A stretch of 63,884 nucleotides of DNA, taken from the NCBI GenBank assembly GCA_027459665.1, contig DAIDHN010000018.1:1-63884 (forward strand). Reading direction: 5' to 3'. Within the stretch, counting starts at the first letter, position 1. Every line of letters starts with the position of its first letter. Below are positions 15,623-24,850 of the stretch, one piece after another. The translations under genes and the position numbers were made by a program. The notes beneath the pieces are model-generated. The model saw only the letters and a list, made by a program, of their open reading frames with translations. It did not search any database and had not been told where the DNA came from. Source of the DNA: Chthonomonadaceae bacterium (lineage in GTDB: Bacteria > Armatimonadota > Chthonomonadetes > Chthonomonadales > Chthonomonadaceae).

Positions 15623-16711
15623 TTACTGTTTTGCTTTATCTGAACTTGTGAGACGCACTACATCGCCTACAGAAAATCCGCTGCCGCTGTCTACGGCAAG
15701 TATAGAAAGAGCCTGCTTTACCTCTACAACATGAGCGGTGCCTTCTGGCACGTCTTTTGCGTGCCCTATTACTGTTTGCGTTGAGGGGTCTACTATGGTG
15801 TGACCGGGTTTCAGAATCTGAACCGTATATCCTACTTTTATACCCGTCTCTTTCCCTGCATTAAGGTAAAGGGTGGGAGCAGCCTCGCCGGTGTTTTCCA
15901 CGTCTGCAATGCGTCCTTCCCAAGGCACAGCCTGCATGCTGCTGCAAAGAAAGACAACAGCCTTTGCGAGGGCTTTGCGGCAAGCCTCTCCCAATGGCGA
16001 CTGACTGAATGCCGATGTGCCTACATTGAGATTGGCATTGGTGTAGTTGATAGAGGTGCCAGAGCTTCTGGCGTGTCCAACAGTGTGTACAGAGGCCAGT
16101 ATCTGGCCGGTAGTAGTGTTGTACAATCGTACATCCATGCCGATCATCGCCTGCATGCTGCTGTGCTCAACACCCAGATTTCCAAGTATTCCTCCGCCGC
16201 CAACGCTTGACTGTGCGAAAGAATATTCTGTAACAGCCCCTCGAACCAGAGCCTGAGCGCCCAGAAGCTGACCAGCGCGGGGGGCTGTTGCAGGATTGAG
16301 GGCACCGCTGGACCCAAGCTGCTGCTCTGCCTGAATATCCTGCAGGGCAGTGCGCTCAAGCAGGATAAACCGATGTGTGTTTTGCAGCGCAGTCACAAGC
16401 ATTTCTGTCAGGCCTGTACCCAGGTCAGCGGGGGGTGGAATCTGTATCGTTGAGCCGTTCCCTCCCGACTGCTGCGGCTGTGTGGAATTTGTAGATACCT
16501 TGATATCAATACCTACCACGGCAATACGCTTTTTCGGGCCGTAATAAGGAGGCAGCGGGACGGAGAGAATGTCTGTGTTTTTTTTCTTTTGCGGCAGATG
16601 AGGCTTGTGTTTGAACAGGCTGCCGAGGCTCTGACTTGCTGCAGGCAGAGATATAAGAGCAAGCAATACCATAAGCTCTGCTGTGTATCGGTGTATTTTG
16701 GAAGTGTGCAT
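15623..16711 (-). CDS. CsgG-family outer-membrane/secretion protein
   Basis: 362 residues with an N-terminal signal peptide (ELMVLLALISLPAASQ). The middle matches the CsgG/HfaB family: KKRIAVVGIDIKV, a GTGLTEMLVTALQNTHRFILLERTAL region (read as two adjacent blocks), a short GQLLGAQALVRGAVTEYS segment, and VRLYNTTTGQILAS. CsgG forms the export pore for curli; many relatives are envelope lipoproteins of unknown role. No lipobox Cys is evident here. The C-terminal part (about 275-355) is a small beta domain. GGGGAG precedes the ATG. It follows the secreted HEAT-repeat gene by 27 bases. No csgA/B/E/F-like genes are seen. Confidence 0.8.
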   Translation of the reverse strand: MHTSKIHRYTAELMVLLALISLPAASQSLGSLFKHKPHLPQKKKNTDILSVPLPPYYGPKKRIAVVGIDIKVSTNSTQPQQSGGNGSTIQIPPPADLGTGLTEMLVTALQNTHRFILLERTALQDIQAEQQLGSSGALNPATAPRAGQLLGAQALVRGAVTEYSFAQSSVGGGGILGNLGVEHSSMQAMIGMDVRLYNTTTGQILASVHTVGHARSSGTSINYTNANLNVGTSAFSQSPLGEACRKALAKAVVFLCSSMQAVPWEGRIADVENTGEAAPTLYLNAGKETGIKVGYTVQILKPGHTIVDPSTQTVIGHAKDVPEGTAHVVEVKQALSILAVDSGSGFSVGDVVRLTSSDKAKQ

Positions 16712-16738
16712 GCTGGTTCTCCCCTTTCTGTGATGATT

Positions 16739-18577
16739 TCAGAACAGTGTATGTGCGTAACGGCGAACACTTTCAGAAGCTGCATATGATGCTGCCCAGT
16801 GCAGTGCGGCAAGTGAGACAGAGCTTTGTTTTCGCCATGCTGAAAGGTCTGCCAGAATTTGTTTTTGCACTGCAGCATCTTGTTCTGAATGAAGCTGCTG
16901 GCAAAGCAGATTGATTGTGGTTTTGTTGGCAGGTCTGCTGCCTGCTACTGTTACTGCCTCATAACGCACCTGGCTGCTGCTGTCGTGCAAGGCTCTCTGC
17001 AACAGAAGCTCTGCCGCTGAAGTACGTATGCGACGCAGTGCGAACACTGCAGTGGCACGCACTTGAGCATCGGGAGTAGAAATGAAATGGGCAATGTGAG
17101 GCAGAACCATTGGCATGCCTGTGTTGCCCAGAGCAAACAAAAACTGTTCCTTCTCTTCTTTGGTGCTTGTGACAAGGCGATTCAGCAGCAGCAGCGTGAG
17201 TTTTTTAGCCAATAACGGCTGTTTATGCTGCAGCGTATGGGCCAGCACGCCAAGCAGGAGCTGTGCTGTTTGCCTGGCAAGCTGGGAGGGAGCATTAAAA
17301 GCAAGAGACTGTATGAGAGAAATGGTTTGCCGATCTGGTGCAGGAGACATGCCAAGCGCTGGGATAAGCAGCGCGAGTGCATTATTATGGTGCATATCTG
17401 CACGCACAGCGGCGGCCAATGCGGCCTGAGCCTGAGGCGTGCCAGCCGCCAGACAGGCATCTGCCAATATGCTCAGCGCGGCGCCATCTGAGGGAGACTG
17501 AATGATGAGCATGGCTATTGCAGGCGACTCACTGGGGTGCAGTACAATGAGCGCCCTGAATTTGCGAAACAGCATGCTTCTCTCTTGCCTGGGTACTTTT
17601 TGTGGCGGAATATTTGCAATGCCTGCCAGCATGTGCGTCAGCGACTGCAGCGTACTGTTTCCCAGCGCCGTTTTCTGCAGGTTTCTTTCTGCAAGATATG
17701 CCTGGTTTTGCCATAGAGTGAAGGGGGCGCTGCGTGTAAGTCTGGCCGCATAAACCAGAATTCGCCTTTGTTGCGGGGCAGAGAGCTGATTTTCTGCAGT
17801 GTACTGCATGTGAAGCGTGTAAGTTGAGGCAGCGATTTTTCGCCCATTCAGCATCTCGTTGATCTGGTCTGCAGCATGCAGGCTCCAAAGCTGGCCACTG
17901 TGCCTGAAGAGTCGTATTACTGCATGACCGGCTGGCAAACAGACAGTAGAGACTGCTTTTTCTATGCTGCTCGATTGTGTTTGCTGCGGATAATAGAACG
18001 TGCGGGTTTTAGTGATGAGCGTGTGTTGAGAATGCCCTGCCTGTTTGATGTAAAGCGCTTTGTATTTGCCAAAGGCATCCTGTTCCTGTGCCCCCCACCG
18101 TTGGGGAATACCCCGGGCAGATGGAAATACCACTTCCATTTCACCGAGCATACGCTGCAGCAGCTGCCCCGCAAGCTTCTGCCCTGAACTGAGCCACAGA
18201 GTGTGGAATGTACCATTCTGCTGCATGCGCACAAGAAACGGATGCTGAATCTGTGTGCAAAGAGCGGATTGGTCTGCTATATCCCTGCCATTCACCCGAA
18301 AGAAAAAAGCATCGGCATGAATCGTTATGCATAGAAGAGCAGAACCTTTTTGCTGCTGCAGACAGGCAACTGTACAGGTTCCTTGCAAGGTGGTTTGCAG
18401 TATGTATTCTGGAGCAGGGGTGCCAGGATGAATGCTTGCAAGATAGGTGCGATCTGAATCTGTGCAGGCAAGGTGATAGACTATCTGCCGGTTTACAGGA
18501 ATGTAAAAGCCTGCTGCCTGCGCCCCCCAAAGGGGGCGCAAAAGCAGCATGCAGGCAAGAGGCACTATTGTTTTCAT
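16739..18577 (-). CDS. Secreted HEAT-repeat protein
   Basis: 612 residues from the start that overlaps the upstream stop as ATGA. A signal peptide (MKTIVPLACMLLLRPLWGAQAA) is followed by a beta-rich N-terminal half with an RWGAQEQDAFGKY segment, then an alpha-solenoid C-terminal half of HEAT repeats, such as VRATAVFALRRIRTSAAELL and VRYEAVTVAGSRP. The beta-plus-HEAT order recalls the vitellogenin/large lipid-transfer type module, but that is inference. It probably works in the cell envelope with the large surface protein and CsgG-family protein of the same unit. Confidence 0.75.
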   Translation of the reverse strand: MKTIVPLACMLLLRPLWGAQAAGFYIPVNRQIVYHLACTDSDRTYLASIHPGTPAPEYILQTTLQGTCTVACLQQQKGSALLCITIHADAFFFRVNGRDIADQSALCTQIQHPFLVRMQQNGTFHTLWLSSGQKLAGQLLQRMLGEMEVVFPSARGIPQRWGAQEQDAFGKYKALYIKQAGHSQHTLITKTRTFYYPQQTQSSSIEKAVSTVCLPAGHAVIRLFRHSGQLWSLHAADQINEMLNGRKIAASTYTLHMQYTAENQLSAPQQRRILVYAARLTRSAPFTLWQNQAYLAERNLQKTALGNSTLQSLTHMLAGIANIPPQKVPRQERSMLFRKFRALIVLHPSESPAIAMLIIQSPSDGAALSILADACLAAGTPQAQAALAAAVRADMHHNNALALLIPALGMSPAPDRQTISLIQSLAFNAPSQLARQTAQLLLGVLAHTLQHKQPLLAKKLTLLLLNRLVTSTKEEKEQFLFALGNTGMPMVLPHIAHFISTPDAQVRATAVFALRRIRTSAAELLLQRALHDSSSQVRYEAVTVAGSRPANKTTINLLCQQLHSEQDAAVQKQILADLSAWRKQSSVSLAALHWAASYAASESVRRYAHTLF

Positions 18578-21402
18578 GGCAGCATGATGGTTTCTGTAAT
18601 GCTTTGGCTGGGGTCTGATGCAGCCCATACTGTTACCTTTGCAGCGGTAGAGCCTTTGCTCAGATAGATATAAACGTTCGCATAACCATTCTTGTCAGTT
18701 ACCACGGGTGAATCTGCCAGGCCGCCTGTTGCACTGGCATAGACCTGCCATCCCTGTTCTGGCCCTTTTTTCCCCACAAACCTGAAGCGGCCAATCAGCA
18801 CATTTGCCTTGCTCTGCCCCTGGCCGCCTGCATTCACTGTGGTGTTTTGGCCGATCTGGAATGGATGTTTCGGCGGCTGGACATAGGGTGGGAATAGAAT
18901 AGGAATGATCAGTTTGGCCTGAGGCTTGGCGGCACTCCAGACAGTTACATCCGAAGTTCCAGGCTGCGGGTTTGTTTGCGATGTACTGAGCGGAGCGCTG
19001 GTGAGGTATGCCACTGCAATGCCGTTTGCATCTGTGGTTACGGTGATCTGCTTGCCGCTTTGTCCAAAACTCCCGCTGTTGGTAGAAAGGCTGATGCTCT
19101 GGTTGGCTTCCGGCTGGCCGGCAGCATTCCATAGCTGCAGCGGAATCGGTACAGTAGAAGACCCGTAGGCAGCAGGAGCAGGTGGATAGAGCTGAATGCT
19201 GTTATACACTGCTTCCAGTGGAACCGGCACATCGGGGGTGTAATAATAGAAGCTGGCGGCAGAAGGCGGCCGGGCAGAATATGTATTGGAGCCGGGATTC
19301 TGTCCAGAGAAGCCTACATCGACATAGCCGGGAGTTGTAAGGCTTTGCTGTGCTGGCACGGTTGCTGTCATGGTCTCGGCTGTTCCAATTGTCTGGGTGG
19401 CTGCGGCAGCTGGCAAATTCAGACCTGTGGCTGGTATCCAGCCAAACAGCAGCTGCTGGCTGCCTGGTGCAAGCGATGTTCCGTTCAATGTTATAGTGTC
19501 GCCTGGCTTGCCATGATTGGGTATTACCGCTGTTATCTGCGGATTATAGTAAGCGCCTACATTGAGATTGAGTACACCCGAAACGCTGCCCGATACAGCC
19601 TTGAATTCTGCCTGCCCTCCCTGCACAGATGGGAAATACTGTTCACCAGAGTTGAGAGTACCAGTGCCGGAAACCTGTGAAATCTGTATAGAGCAGGGAA
19701 AGTAATTGCCAAACTGGTCGTAGGGGGTAGCCTGCAGCAGCAGCTGCTGTCCAGCAGGTGTATTGTCTCCGTTGCCATAGGTCTGATAGTCACCCAGAGC
19801 CTGAAGGCTGATGGAGGCTAACTGCGGCGTTTGGCCGGATGGAAGCGATGTAGGTGAAGATCCGTTCAGCCATGCTGGTACGGTGATTCCAAGATCGTCC
19901 CATTTGGCAACATTGAACAGGGTTTGTTTTGCAACGGAAACACCGGTCCAACTGAATAGATCGTACTCAGCCTTGAACGGCCCAAGCTGTGCATACACAT
20001 AGAGTTTGCCGCTTAGTATGTTGTATTCAAATGTCCAGTTCAAATCGAGGTAGAGACCCAGATTGGCAGGATTGTTTCCGTTGTTTGCAGTTGTACCAGG
20101 CACCATTGCCGCGGTAGCGGTGAGCGGCGCCTGAATGTCTACCAGGTCAAGTTCGCCGCCAACTCCTGCCGAAACCACGCCTCCCACTCCGATACCGGCC
20201 TGCAGTTGAACCCCAACCCGAAAGCGCGGGTCGAGCTGCAGAGCAATCTCTGCAGGCTGCGGTGCTTCGAGTTTCAGTTTTGCCGTGATTTTGAGAGCAA
20301 GGTTTACCTCGATTGCAACCGGAACCGGCCCGCACATAACGGTGGTGGAATATAGGTTGTAGTCTTGCTCGCCTACGGATTTATCTATCAGGTTGTACGA
20401 AATGGATATCTGTGAAAGGTTTACCGCAGGCGGCGTAATAGAATTGCCCAGGATGGATCCGGTGATTTGCGCTGTACCGGATGTTTTTGCCTGCAATGGA
20501 GACTTTAACGTGATTCCAACCCCTGCTATATCGACCTTGTTGCCCAGAATGTATCCGCCGGTATCGGCACTGGCAGTAAAAGTTTCTCCGTTCTGGTCTG
20601 CAGCAAACCCTACTGAAGAATGAAAGTATGCTCCAAACGAAGAGGGGTCGCCCAGGTCAAGGTTTTCTGGAAAGTTTTCGCTTGCAGGCGGATCGTGATG
20701 CAGCAGAGTTTTATGAAAGGCATTGTGCATTGCATTGTACAAGCGCGGGTTTAGGATGCGCAAAGCGTTGAGACGCAGGTTTGAAAAAGCGCTTTTTTGT
20801 ACTCCCGGTCCAGTCTGCAGCAGGGGCAGATAGATGAGCGGGCCATATCTCTGTGCAGTCAGAGGTTTTGACGGTGTTTGTGCGATTGGCGTAGTTTGTG
20901 TGAAAAGATGGCGTGCCAGCGAGATGCCCTGAAGCTGCTTTATCAAGGGAATCGGAGGAATATAGGCTCTGTGTTGTGAAGTTATCTGACGCTTCTGTTC
21001 TTCGAGGCGGGTGTAGGGTACATTGTACGAACCGATTACAAAGGTACCTTTTTGCCTCATAGAGTAGCCCAGCTGGTTGAATGCCTGTTCGTACTTGTTC
21101 AACTGGCCATAGTAGTCTTGTGCGCTTATGCGGCGGCCATCGGGCAGCATGATGATAGTATTTGGAGAAACTATTTTTTTGCTGACTGGGTCTCGCATAG
21201 CAAAAGGGCGAAAAAGAATTGCTGGCTGCTTGTGCAGGGTGAAATCTCCCGGCGCCAGCGTGATATGCTGAGGCGTGTGAGCACGCAGAGCAGCGGGTTG
21301 TGTGCCAGTTTTGATAAATCCCTGGGCGTTAGCAATGCCCAGGCTTCCCCACCACAGAATGGTTACGAGAAGAGTTGTACGCTTCGGACAAAGGTATTGC
21401 AT
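18574..21402 (-). CDS. Large secreted protein with IPT/TIG and Big-like Ig domains
   Basis: 942 residues with a clear signal peptide (TTLLVTILWWGSLGIANA). The N-terminal 200 residues are unassigned, followed by a beta-rich region (about 270-500). An IPT/TIG domain starts near ITAVIPNHGKPGDTITLNG. Big/invasin-like Ig segments follow, with the typical TDANGIAVAYLTSA and TDKNGYANVYIYLSKG ends. The protein is rich in Ser, Thr, Gly and Asn, typical of cell-surface or extracellular matrix proteins. AAGGAG precedes the ATG. It leads the four-gene unit (surface protein, HEAT protein, CsgG-like protein, zinc ribbon). It could be the exported cargo of the CsgG-like protein. Confidence 0.8.
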   Translation of the reverse strand: MQYLCPKRTTLLVTILWWGSLGIANAQGFIKTGTQPAALRAHTPQHITLAPGDFTLHKQPAILFRPFAMRDPVSKKIVSPNTIIMLPDGRRISAQDYYGQLNKYEQAFNQLGYSMRQKGTFVIGSYNVPYTRLEEQKRQITSQHRAYIPPIPLIKQLQGISLARHLFTQTTPIAQTPSKPLTAQRYGPLIYLPLLQTGPGVQKSAFSNLRLNALRILNPRLYNAMHNAFHKTLLHHDPPASENFPENLDLGDPSSFGAYFHSSVGFAADQNGETFTASADTGGYILGNKVDIAGVGITLKSPLQAKTSGTAQITGSILGNSITPPAVNLSQISISYNLIDKSVGEQDYNLYSTTVMCGPVPVAIEVNLALKITAKLKLEAPQPAEIALQLDPRFRVGVQLQAGIGVGGVVSAGVGGELDLVDIQAPLTATAAMVPGTTANNGNNPANLGLYLDLNWTFEYNILSGKLYVYAQLGPFKAEYDLFSWTGVSVAKQTLFNVAKWDDLGITVPAWLNGSSPTSLPSGQTPQLASISLQALGDYQTYGNGDNTPAGQQLLLQATPYDQFGNYFPCSIQISQVSGTGTLNSGEQYFPSVQGGQAEFKAVSGSVSGVLNLNVGAYYNPQITAVIPNHGKPGDTITLNGTSLAPGSQQLLFGWIPATGLNLPAAAATQTIGTAETMTATVPAQQSLTTPGYVDVGFSGQNPGSNTYSARPPSAASFYYYTPDVPVPLEAVYNSIQLYPPAPAAYGSSTVPIPLQLWNAAGQPEANQSISLSTNSGSFGQSGKQITVTTDANGIAVAYLTSAPLSTSQTNPQPGTSDVTVWSAAKPQAKLIIPILFPPYVQPPKHPFQIGQNTTVNAGGQGQSKANVLIGRFRFVGKKGPEQGWQVYASATGGLADSPVVTDKNGYANVYIYLSKGSTAAKVTVWAASDPSQSITETIMLP

Positions 21403-21511
21403 GATGTATTACTCCTTAGCATAGCGAAATACCACTGGTTTTGCACCGTTAGTACAGGAGATAGGCACAATAGATGACCTTGTGAATGATGCCGCAGACA
21501 TTGTAATCGAA

Positions 21512-21543
21512 CTACCGTTGCGAAAACGTATGCGAAACGGTAG
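21512..21543. promoter_or_regulatory. 8-bp dyad upstream of the surface-protein operon
   Basis: CTACCGTT (21512-21519) and AACGGTAG (21536-21543) are perfect inverted arms 16 bases apart. They lie 110-140 bases upstream of the surface-protein start, with a TACAAT-like -10 element on the minus strand just downstream. It could be an operator or a leader hairpin. Confidence 0.4.
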
Positions 21544-21814
21544 AAAAAACGCTGCGAATTCGTTTTGCAAAAATTAATTGCGGTATTATGCATTCTCTCT
21601 GAAAGTGGTGATTGCAGAAGAATAAAGAAGGAAACGACAAAACCAGCCTTGCAGTGTGTTGGATAGATGGTCTCATAAAGCAAATTGCCGACTGGCACTA
21701 CAACACAAAGTTAGAGTGAATCAAAATCAAAACCGACCCTATTCTGCAGGCGGTATTACTGGCAAACGGTCGGCGAATTACTGCAGGCAGCAGGTTATAT
21801 AATCGATTGATATA

Positions 21815-21843
21815 TTGTATAATGAATGATTATGAATTATACT
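21815..21843 (+). promoter_or_regulatory. Candidate promoter and operator of the ArsR-B12 regulator
   Basis: TTGTAT (21815-21820) and TATACT (21838-21843) are separated by 17 bases, placing transcription start near 21850, about 29 bases before the TTG start. The spacer contains the inverted repeat ATAAT-GAATG-ATTAT, an AT-rich dyad of the style bound by ArsR proteins, so autoregulation is plausible. Confidence 0.45.
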
Positions 21844-21878
21844 AATTGTCTGTCAGTGCTAAAGGTGGGAGTGTATAG

Positions 21879-22886
21879 TTGACTAACAAGTTGCATGATG
21901 CTGATACGCTTGCCCAGGCTTTGGCTGAGCCATCCCGCAGGGCGCTGTTGGAAAAGCTTCGTATGGAAAGCAAGACTGTGAGCGAGTTGGTAGCAGCAAC
22001 AGGTCTGAAGCAGCCCAATGTTTCAAACCACCTTGCAAAAATGCGTACTCAGGGTCTGGTGCGTGCAGATCGGCATGGCAGGCATGTGTACTATTCATTA
22101 ATCACCCCTTATGCAGATGTGCTGATGCGTATGCATGAACTTGTTGCAGCACCGCATTACGAGGCAGACAATGCGTTTGTCAGCCAGCATGATGACACAG
22201 CTGTTAATGACTCTGAAGAAGCAATGCTTGTTTGGCGCGACAGTTACTTAGAAGCACTGATACAGGGAGATGAAGAACGAGCAGCCGCGGTTATCAGCGC
22301 CTTGTTATCGCACAAGGCGAGCATGAAGAATATTTATATGAATTTGTTTGAATGGTGCCTTTACAAAGTGGGAGAAATGTACCAGTCTGGCAGAATAGAT
22401 GTTGCACATGAACATATGGCTTCTGCAATTACAGAAAGAATGATGTACCGTGTTTCACAGTATTACCGCCCACAGGTACGTACTCATTACCGGGCAGTAT
22501 TGGGAAATGTACAGGGAAACTGGCATACCGTGGGTTTGCGCATGCTTGCAGATGCTCTGCGACAGCAGGGGTGGGAAACAGTTTATTTAGGGGCGAATGT
22601 ACCAGAAAGCAGTTTTATATCACTGGTGAAAGAAAATGACCCCGATTTGGTGGTTATCTCGTGTTCGATGCAGGAACAGATACCTGATTTAGGGCATTTG
22701 CTGGCAGGTTTGGGTGAAGAGCTGGGCAAGGGAAGCATGCGCTTTCAGGTGGCAGTAGGAGGGCATGTTCTGCAGCAGCTAGGAGAATTTACCGGATTAG
22801 AAGCAGCAGATTTTTACAGTAATAATCTGGTTGACTTTTTGCAGGAAGTGCAGCTACGTTTCCCTGTTGAATACGATGCAGATTGA
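21879..22886 (+). CDS. ArsR-type HTH regulator fused to a cobalamin-binding domain
   Basis: 335 residues from a TTG start with a GGTGGGAG site. Residues 5-85 form an ArsR winged helix (LAEPSRRALLEKLRMESKT, then LKQPNVSNHLAKMRTQGL). Residues 115-200 are the helical cap and 205-325 the B12-binding Rossmann domain, with NWHTVG (214-219) matching the D/ExHxxG cobalamin loop, and LVVISCSM. In the light sensor CarH the cap carries W-x9-EH; here the same spacing is Tyr168-x9-Glu178-His179. So it probably senses B12 and possibly light, although the key Trp is Tyr. Most B12 photoreceptors are MerR-type; an ArsR version is less usual. It is transcribed divergently from the surface-protein operon, a possible target. 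Confidence 0.85.
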   Translation: MTNKLHDADTLAQALAEPSRRALLEKLRMESKTVSELVAATGLKQPNVSNHLAKMRTQGLVRADRHGRHVYYSLITPYADVLMRMHELVAAPHYEADNAFVSQHDDTAVNDSEEAMLVWRDSYLEALIQGDEERAAAVISALLSHKASMKNIYMNLFEWCLYKVGEMYQSGRIDVAHEHMASAITERMMYRVSQYYRPQVRTHYRAVLGNVQGNWHTVGLRMLADALRQQGWETVYLGANVPESSFISLVKENDPDLVVISCSMQEQIPDLGHLLAGLGEELGKGSMRFQVAVGGHVLQQLGEFTGLEAADFYSNNLVDFLQEVQLRFPVEYDAD

Positions 22887-22907
22887 GTAAGGCATTTTTA
22901 TTTGTTA

Positions 22908-24164
22908 TCATTTTTTCCAGGGATGGTACGTAAGCGCAAACAATATGCGTGATTTCAGTGTTGGGTGAGTGCCGTACCACCACTGTATGAGTGCAGGCGG
23001 GTTGGGATCGGCATAGTCTCGTGAGACAAAGCCTGCCATGAGTTGAGCCATCGGTACATTGAGGTGGGTAAGCCGCAGCCCAAATGCATCTGCTCTGTGT
23101 TCAAGATACCGCGATTCGAAGTTGGCCGCTGGCAGCTGCAGAAGTAAACAGAGGTTGAGTGTAAGCAGTATGAGCGGCAGCGCGGCGATATCAAGCAGGC
23201 CATTTAGATGCAATACTTTTTGGCCCATGTTTTGCAGAATGGGGAGCAGGATGTGCAGCAGATAGAGAAGCAGCAGGCTGCCAACAACTCCTGAGAGAAA
23301 CAGCCACCACACATGATGTTCTTTGTAATGCCCCATTTCATGCCCAACCATAGCAAGAATCTGCTTGTCTGGCAGCACCCTGAGATCGGTGTCGTTGATG
23401 ACAATGCGGGCTTCTGAGCCAATGCCTGTCACATATGCGTTTACATGGGTACTGCGGATGCTGGTATTTTCAACGAGTATGAGCGGATGCTTTATTTTGG
23501 CCATGGCGGCCATCTGCAGTATCTGGGTTTTCAGCCTGCCATCTGGTAGAAGAGTGAATGTGTTGAAAAGTGGCGCTGCTACAATTGGCCATAAGATCAA
23601 CTGCAGAAAGAGTACAGGCACCAGAAAACCCCAGAGCATCAGCCACCAGTTTTTAGGAAATCTGGCATAAAATCGGTAGGCAGCCCAAATGAGAGGTATT
23701 TCCAAAAGGTTCAACAGATATCTCAATGCATCATCCTTGGCAAAGAGACCAATGTTTTCGCTGGAAAAGCCGTAATGTCTTTGCAGAAACCACCCTGCCA
23801 GATGACAGGGGAGCATCCAGCATGTTGACATTAGTGTGAAGCATGCGTAAAAACGCACTGTCTGCATGAAACCCGGTGGCGAATTGGCAGCAATCGTACT
23901 ATCTGAATGTTTCGAAAGGAGATTACGCAGTGCGGCAGAAGCGCCTGTAATGAGAAATAAAATAAAGCCAAACAGCAGCCAAAACTGTTCAAAAAAGCTG
24001 AGGGCATACAATGAGCGCTGGTAAAGAATCGCACGGCGGGGCACTGCCGGCAGGTACTGGCGCAGAAGCAGTGCATTTGAAATATTTGATCCGTTTGCGA
24101 GGGCAGGGTGAACCAGCAAGAAGAGTAGGAGAGCAAACCCGCAGGTAGTAAACAGCTTTTTCAT
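22908..24164 (-). CDS. M48-family membrane metallopeptidase (Ste24-like)
   Basis: 418 residues with an N-terminal hydrophobic segment and about six further membrane segments. The zinc motif HEMGH is followed by HRADAFGLRL about 80-90 residues later, supplying the third ligand. This arrangement is typical of Ste24/HtpX-type M48 proteases that cut membrane or exported proteins. The start overlaps the stop of the ABC ATPase by four bases, so they are co-translated. The substrate is unknown. Confidence 0.88.
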   Translation of the reverse strand: MKKLFTTCGFALLLFLLVHPALANGSNISNALLLRQYLPAVPRRAILYQRSLYALSFFEQFWLLFGFILFLITGASAALRNLLSKHSDSTIAANSPPGFMQTVRFYACFTLMSTCWMLPCHLAGWFLQRHYGFSSENIGLFAKDDALRYLLNLLEIPLIWAAYRFYARFPKNWWLMLWGFLVPVLFLQLILWPIVAAPLFNTFTLLPDGRLKTQILQMAAMAKIKHPLILVENTSIRSTHVNAYVTGIGSEARIVINDTDLRVLPDKQILAMVGHEMGHYKEHHVWWLFLSGVVGSLLLLYLLHILLPILQNMGQKVLHLNGLLDIAALPLILLTLNLCLLLQLPAANFESRYLEHRADAFGLRLTHLNVPMAQLMAGFVSRDYADPNPPALIQWWYGTHPTLKSRILFALTYHPWKK

Positions 24165-24847
24165 AGAGAAGGTGCGAAAAGGGTGTGATTATGATCGTCT
24201 GAGATCATTCCATCCTGAAGATAGAACACATGATCTGCTCCTTCCAGCATGGAAGCATCGTGCGTGACTACAACCACTGCCCCTTTTGTTCGATAGCTGC
24301 GCAACAGATTGATGACAGCATGACCATTTTTGCTGTCAAGCGCTGCAGTAGGCTCATCTGCAAAGATAACTTCTGGTGAATTCATCATAGCTCTTGCTAC
24401 CACGATGCGCTGTTTTTCTCCCCCCGACAGGTGTGCGGGGGTTCTGTCTGCCAGGTGACTCACGCCGAGGTTTTGCAGCAGCAGGTCTGCATGCGCTTGT
24501 GCAGACCTGTCGTTCTGCACTGCAGCTGTGAGAATATTCTCTTTTGCAGTGAGATAATTGAGCAGGAATGGCTGCTGAAAAACGAACCCGAATTTCTTTC
24601 TGCGCAGCAGCGCCCTCTGCCTTGCGGGCAGTTCTGAAATCGGTACAGAGTCATACAGCACTCTGCCTTCGCTGGGCAGCTTAAGCCCGCTCATAAGATA
24701 TAGAAGCGAGCTTTTGCCCGATCCAGACGGCCCCATGATGCCAAAAAAGCCCTGTGCCGGCAGGCAGAGTGTAATGTTTTGCAGCGCATAGGTGGTTTTG
24801 TCGCCGTCTCCGTAGACTAGGCTAACCTTTTGCGTTTGCAGGGTCAT
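24161..24847 (-). CDS. ABC transporter ATP-binding protein (MacB/LolD type)
   Basis: 228 residues. Walker A GPSGSGKSS, Q-loop VFQQPFLL, signature LSGGEKQR, Walker B VIFADEPTAALD and switch VVTHD are all intact. Sequence style and length are those of the LolD/MacB family, which energises lipoprotein or peptide extraction and export. No permease gene is adjacent, which is unusual for this family; the partner may be elsewhere. It lies three bases after the sugar-type ATPase gene and overlaps the M48 gene by four. Confidence 0.88.
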   Translation of the reverse strand: MTLQTQKVSLVYGDGDKTTYALQNITLCLPAQGFFGIMGPSGSGKSSLLYLMSGLKLPSEGRVLYDSVPISELPARQRALLRRKKFGFVFQQPFLLNYLTAKENILTAAVQNDRSAQAHADLLLQNLGVSHLADRTPAHLSGGEKQRIVVARAMMNSPEVIFADEPTAALDSKNGHAVINLLRSYRTKGAVVVVTHDASMLEGADHVFYLQDGMISDDHNHTLFAPSL

Positions 24848-24850
24848 AGT

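Larger units (their letters stand above)
21403..21878. other. Divergent intergenic region with two candidate regulatory dyads
   Basis: About 475 bases between the minus-strand surface-protein operon and the plus-strand ArsR-B12 regulator. It is AT-rich near 21790-21850, where the regulator's promoter is placed. It has a 32-bp dyad at 21512-21543 on the operon side. No gene is supported. Confidence 0.5.
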
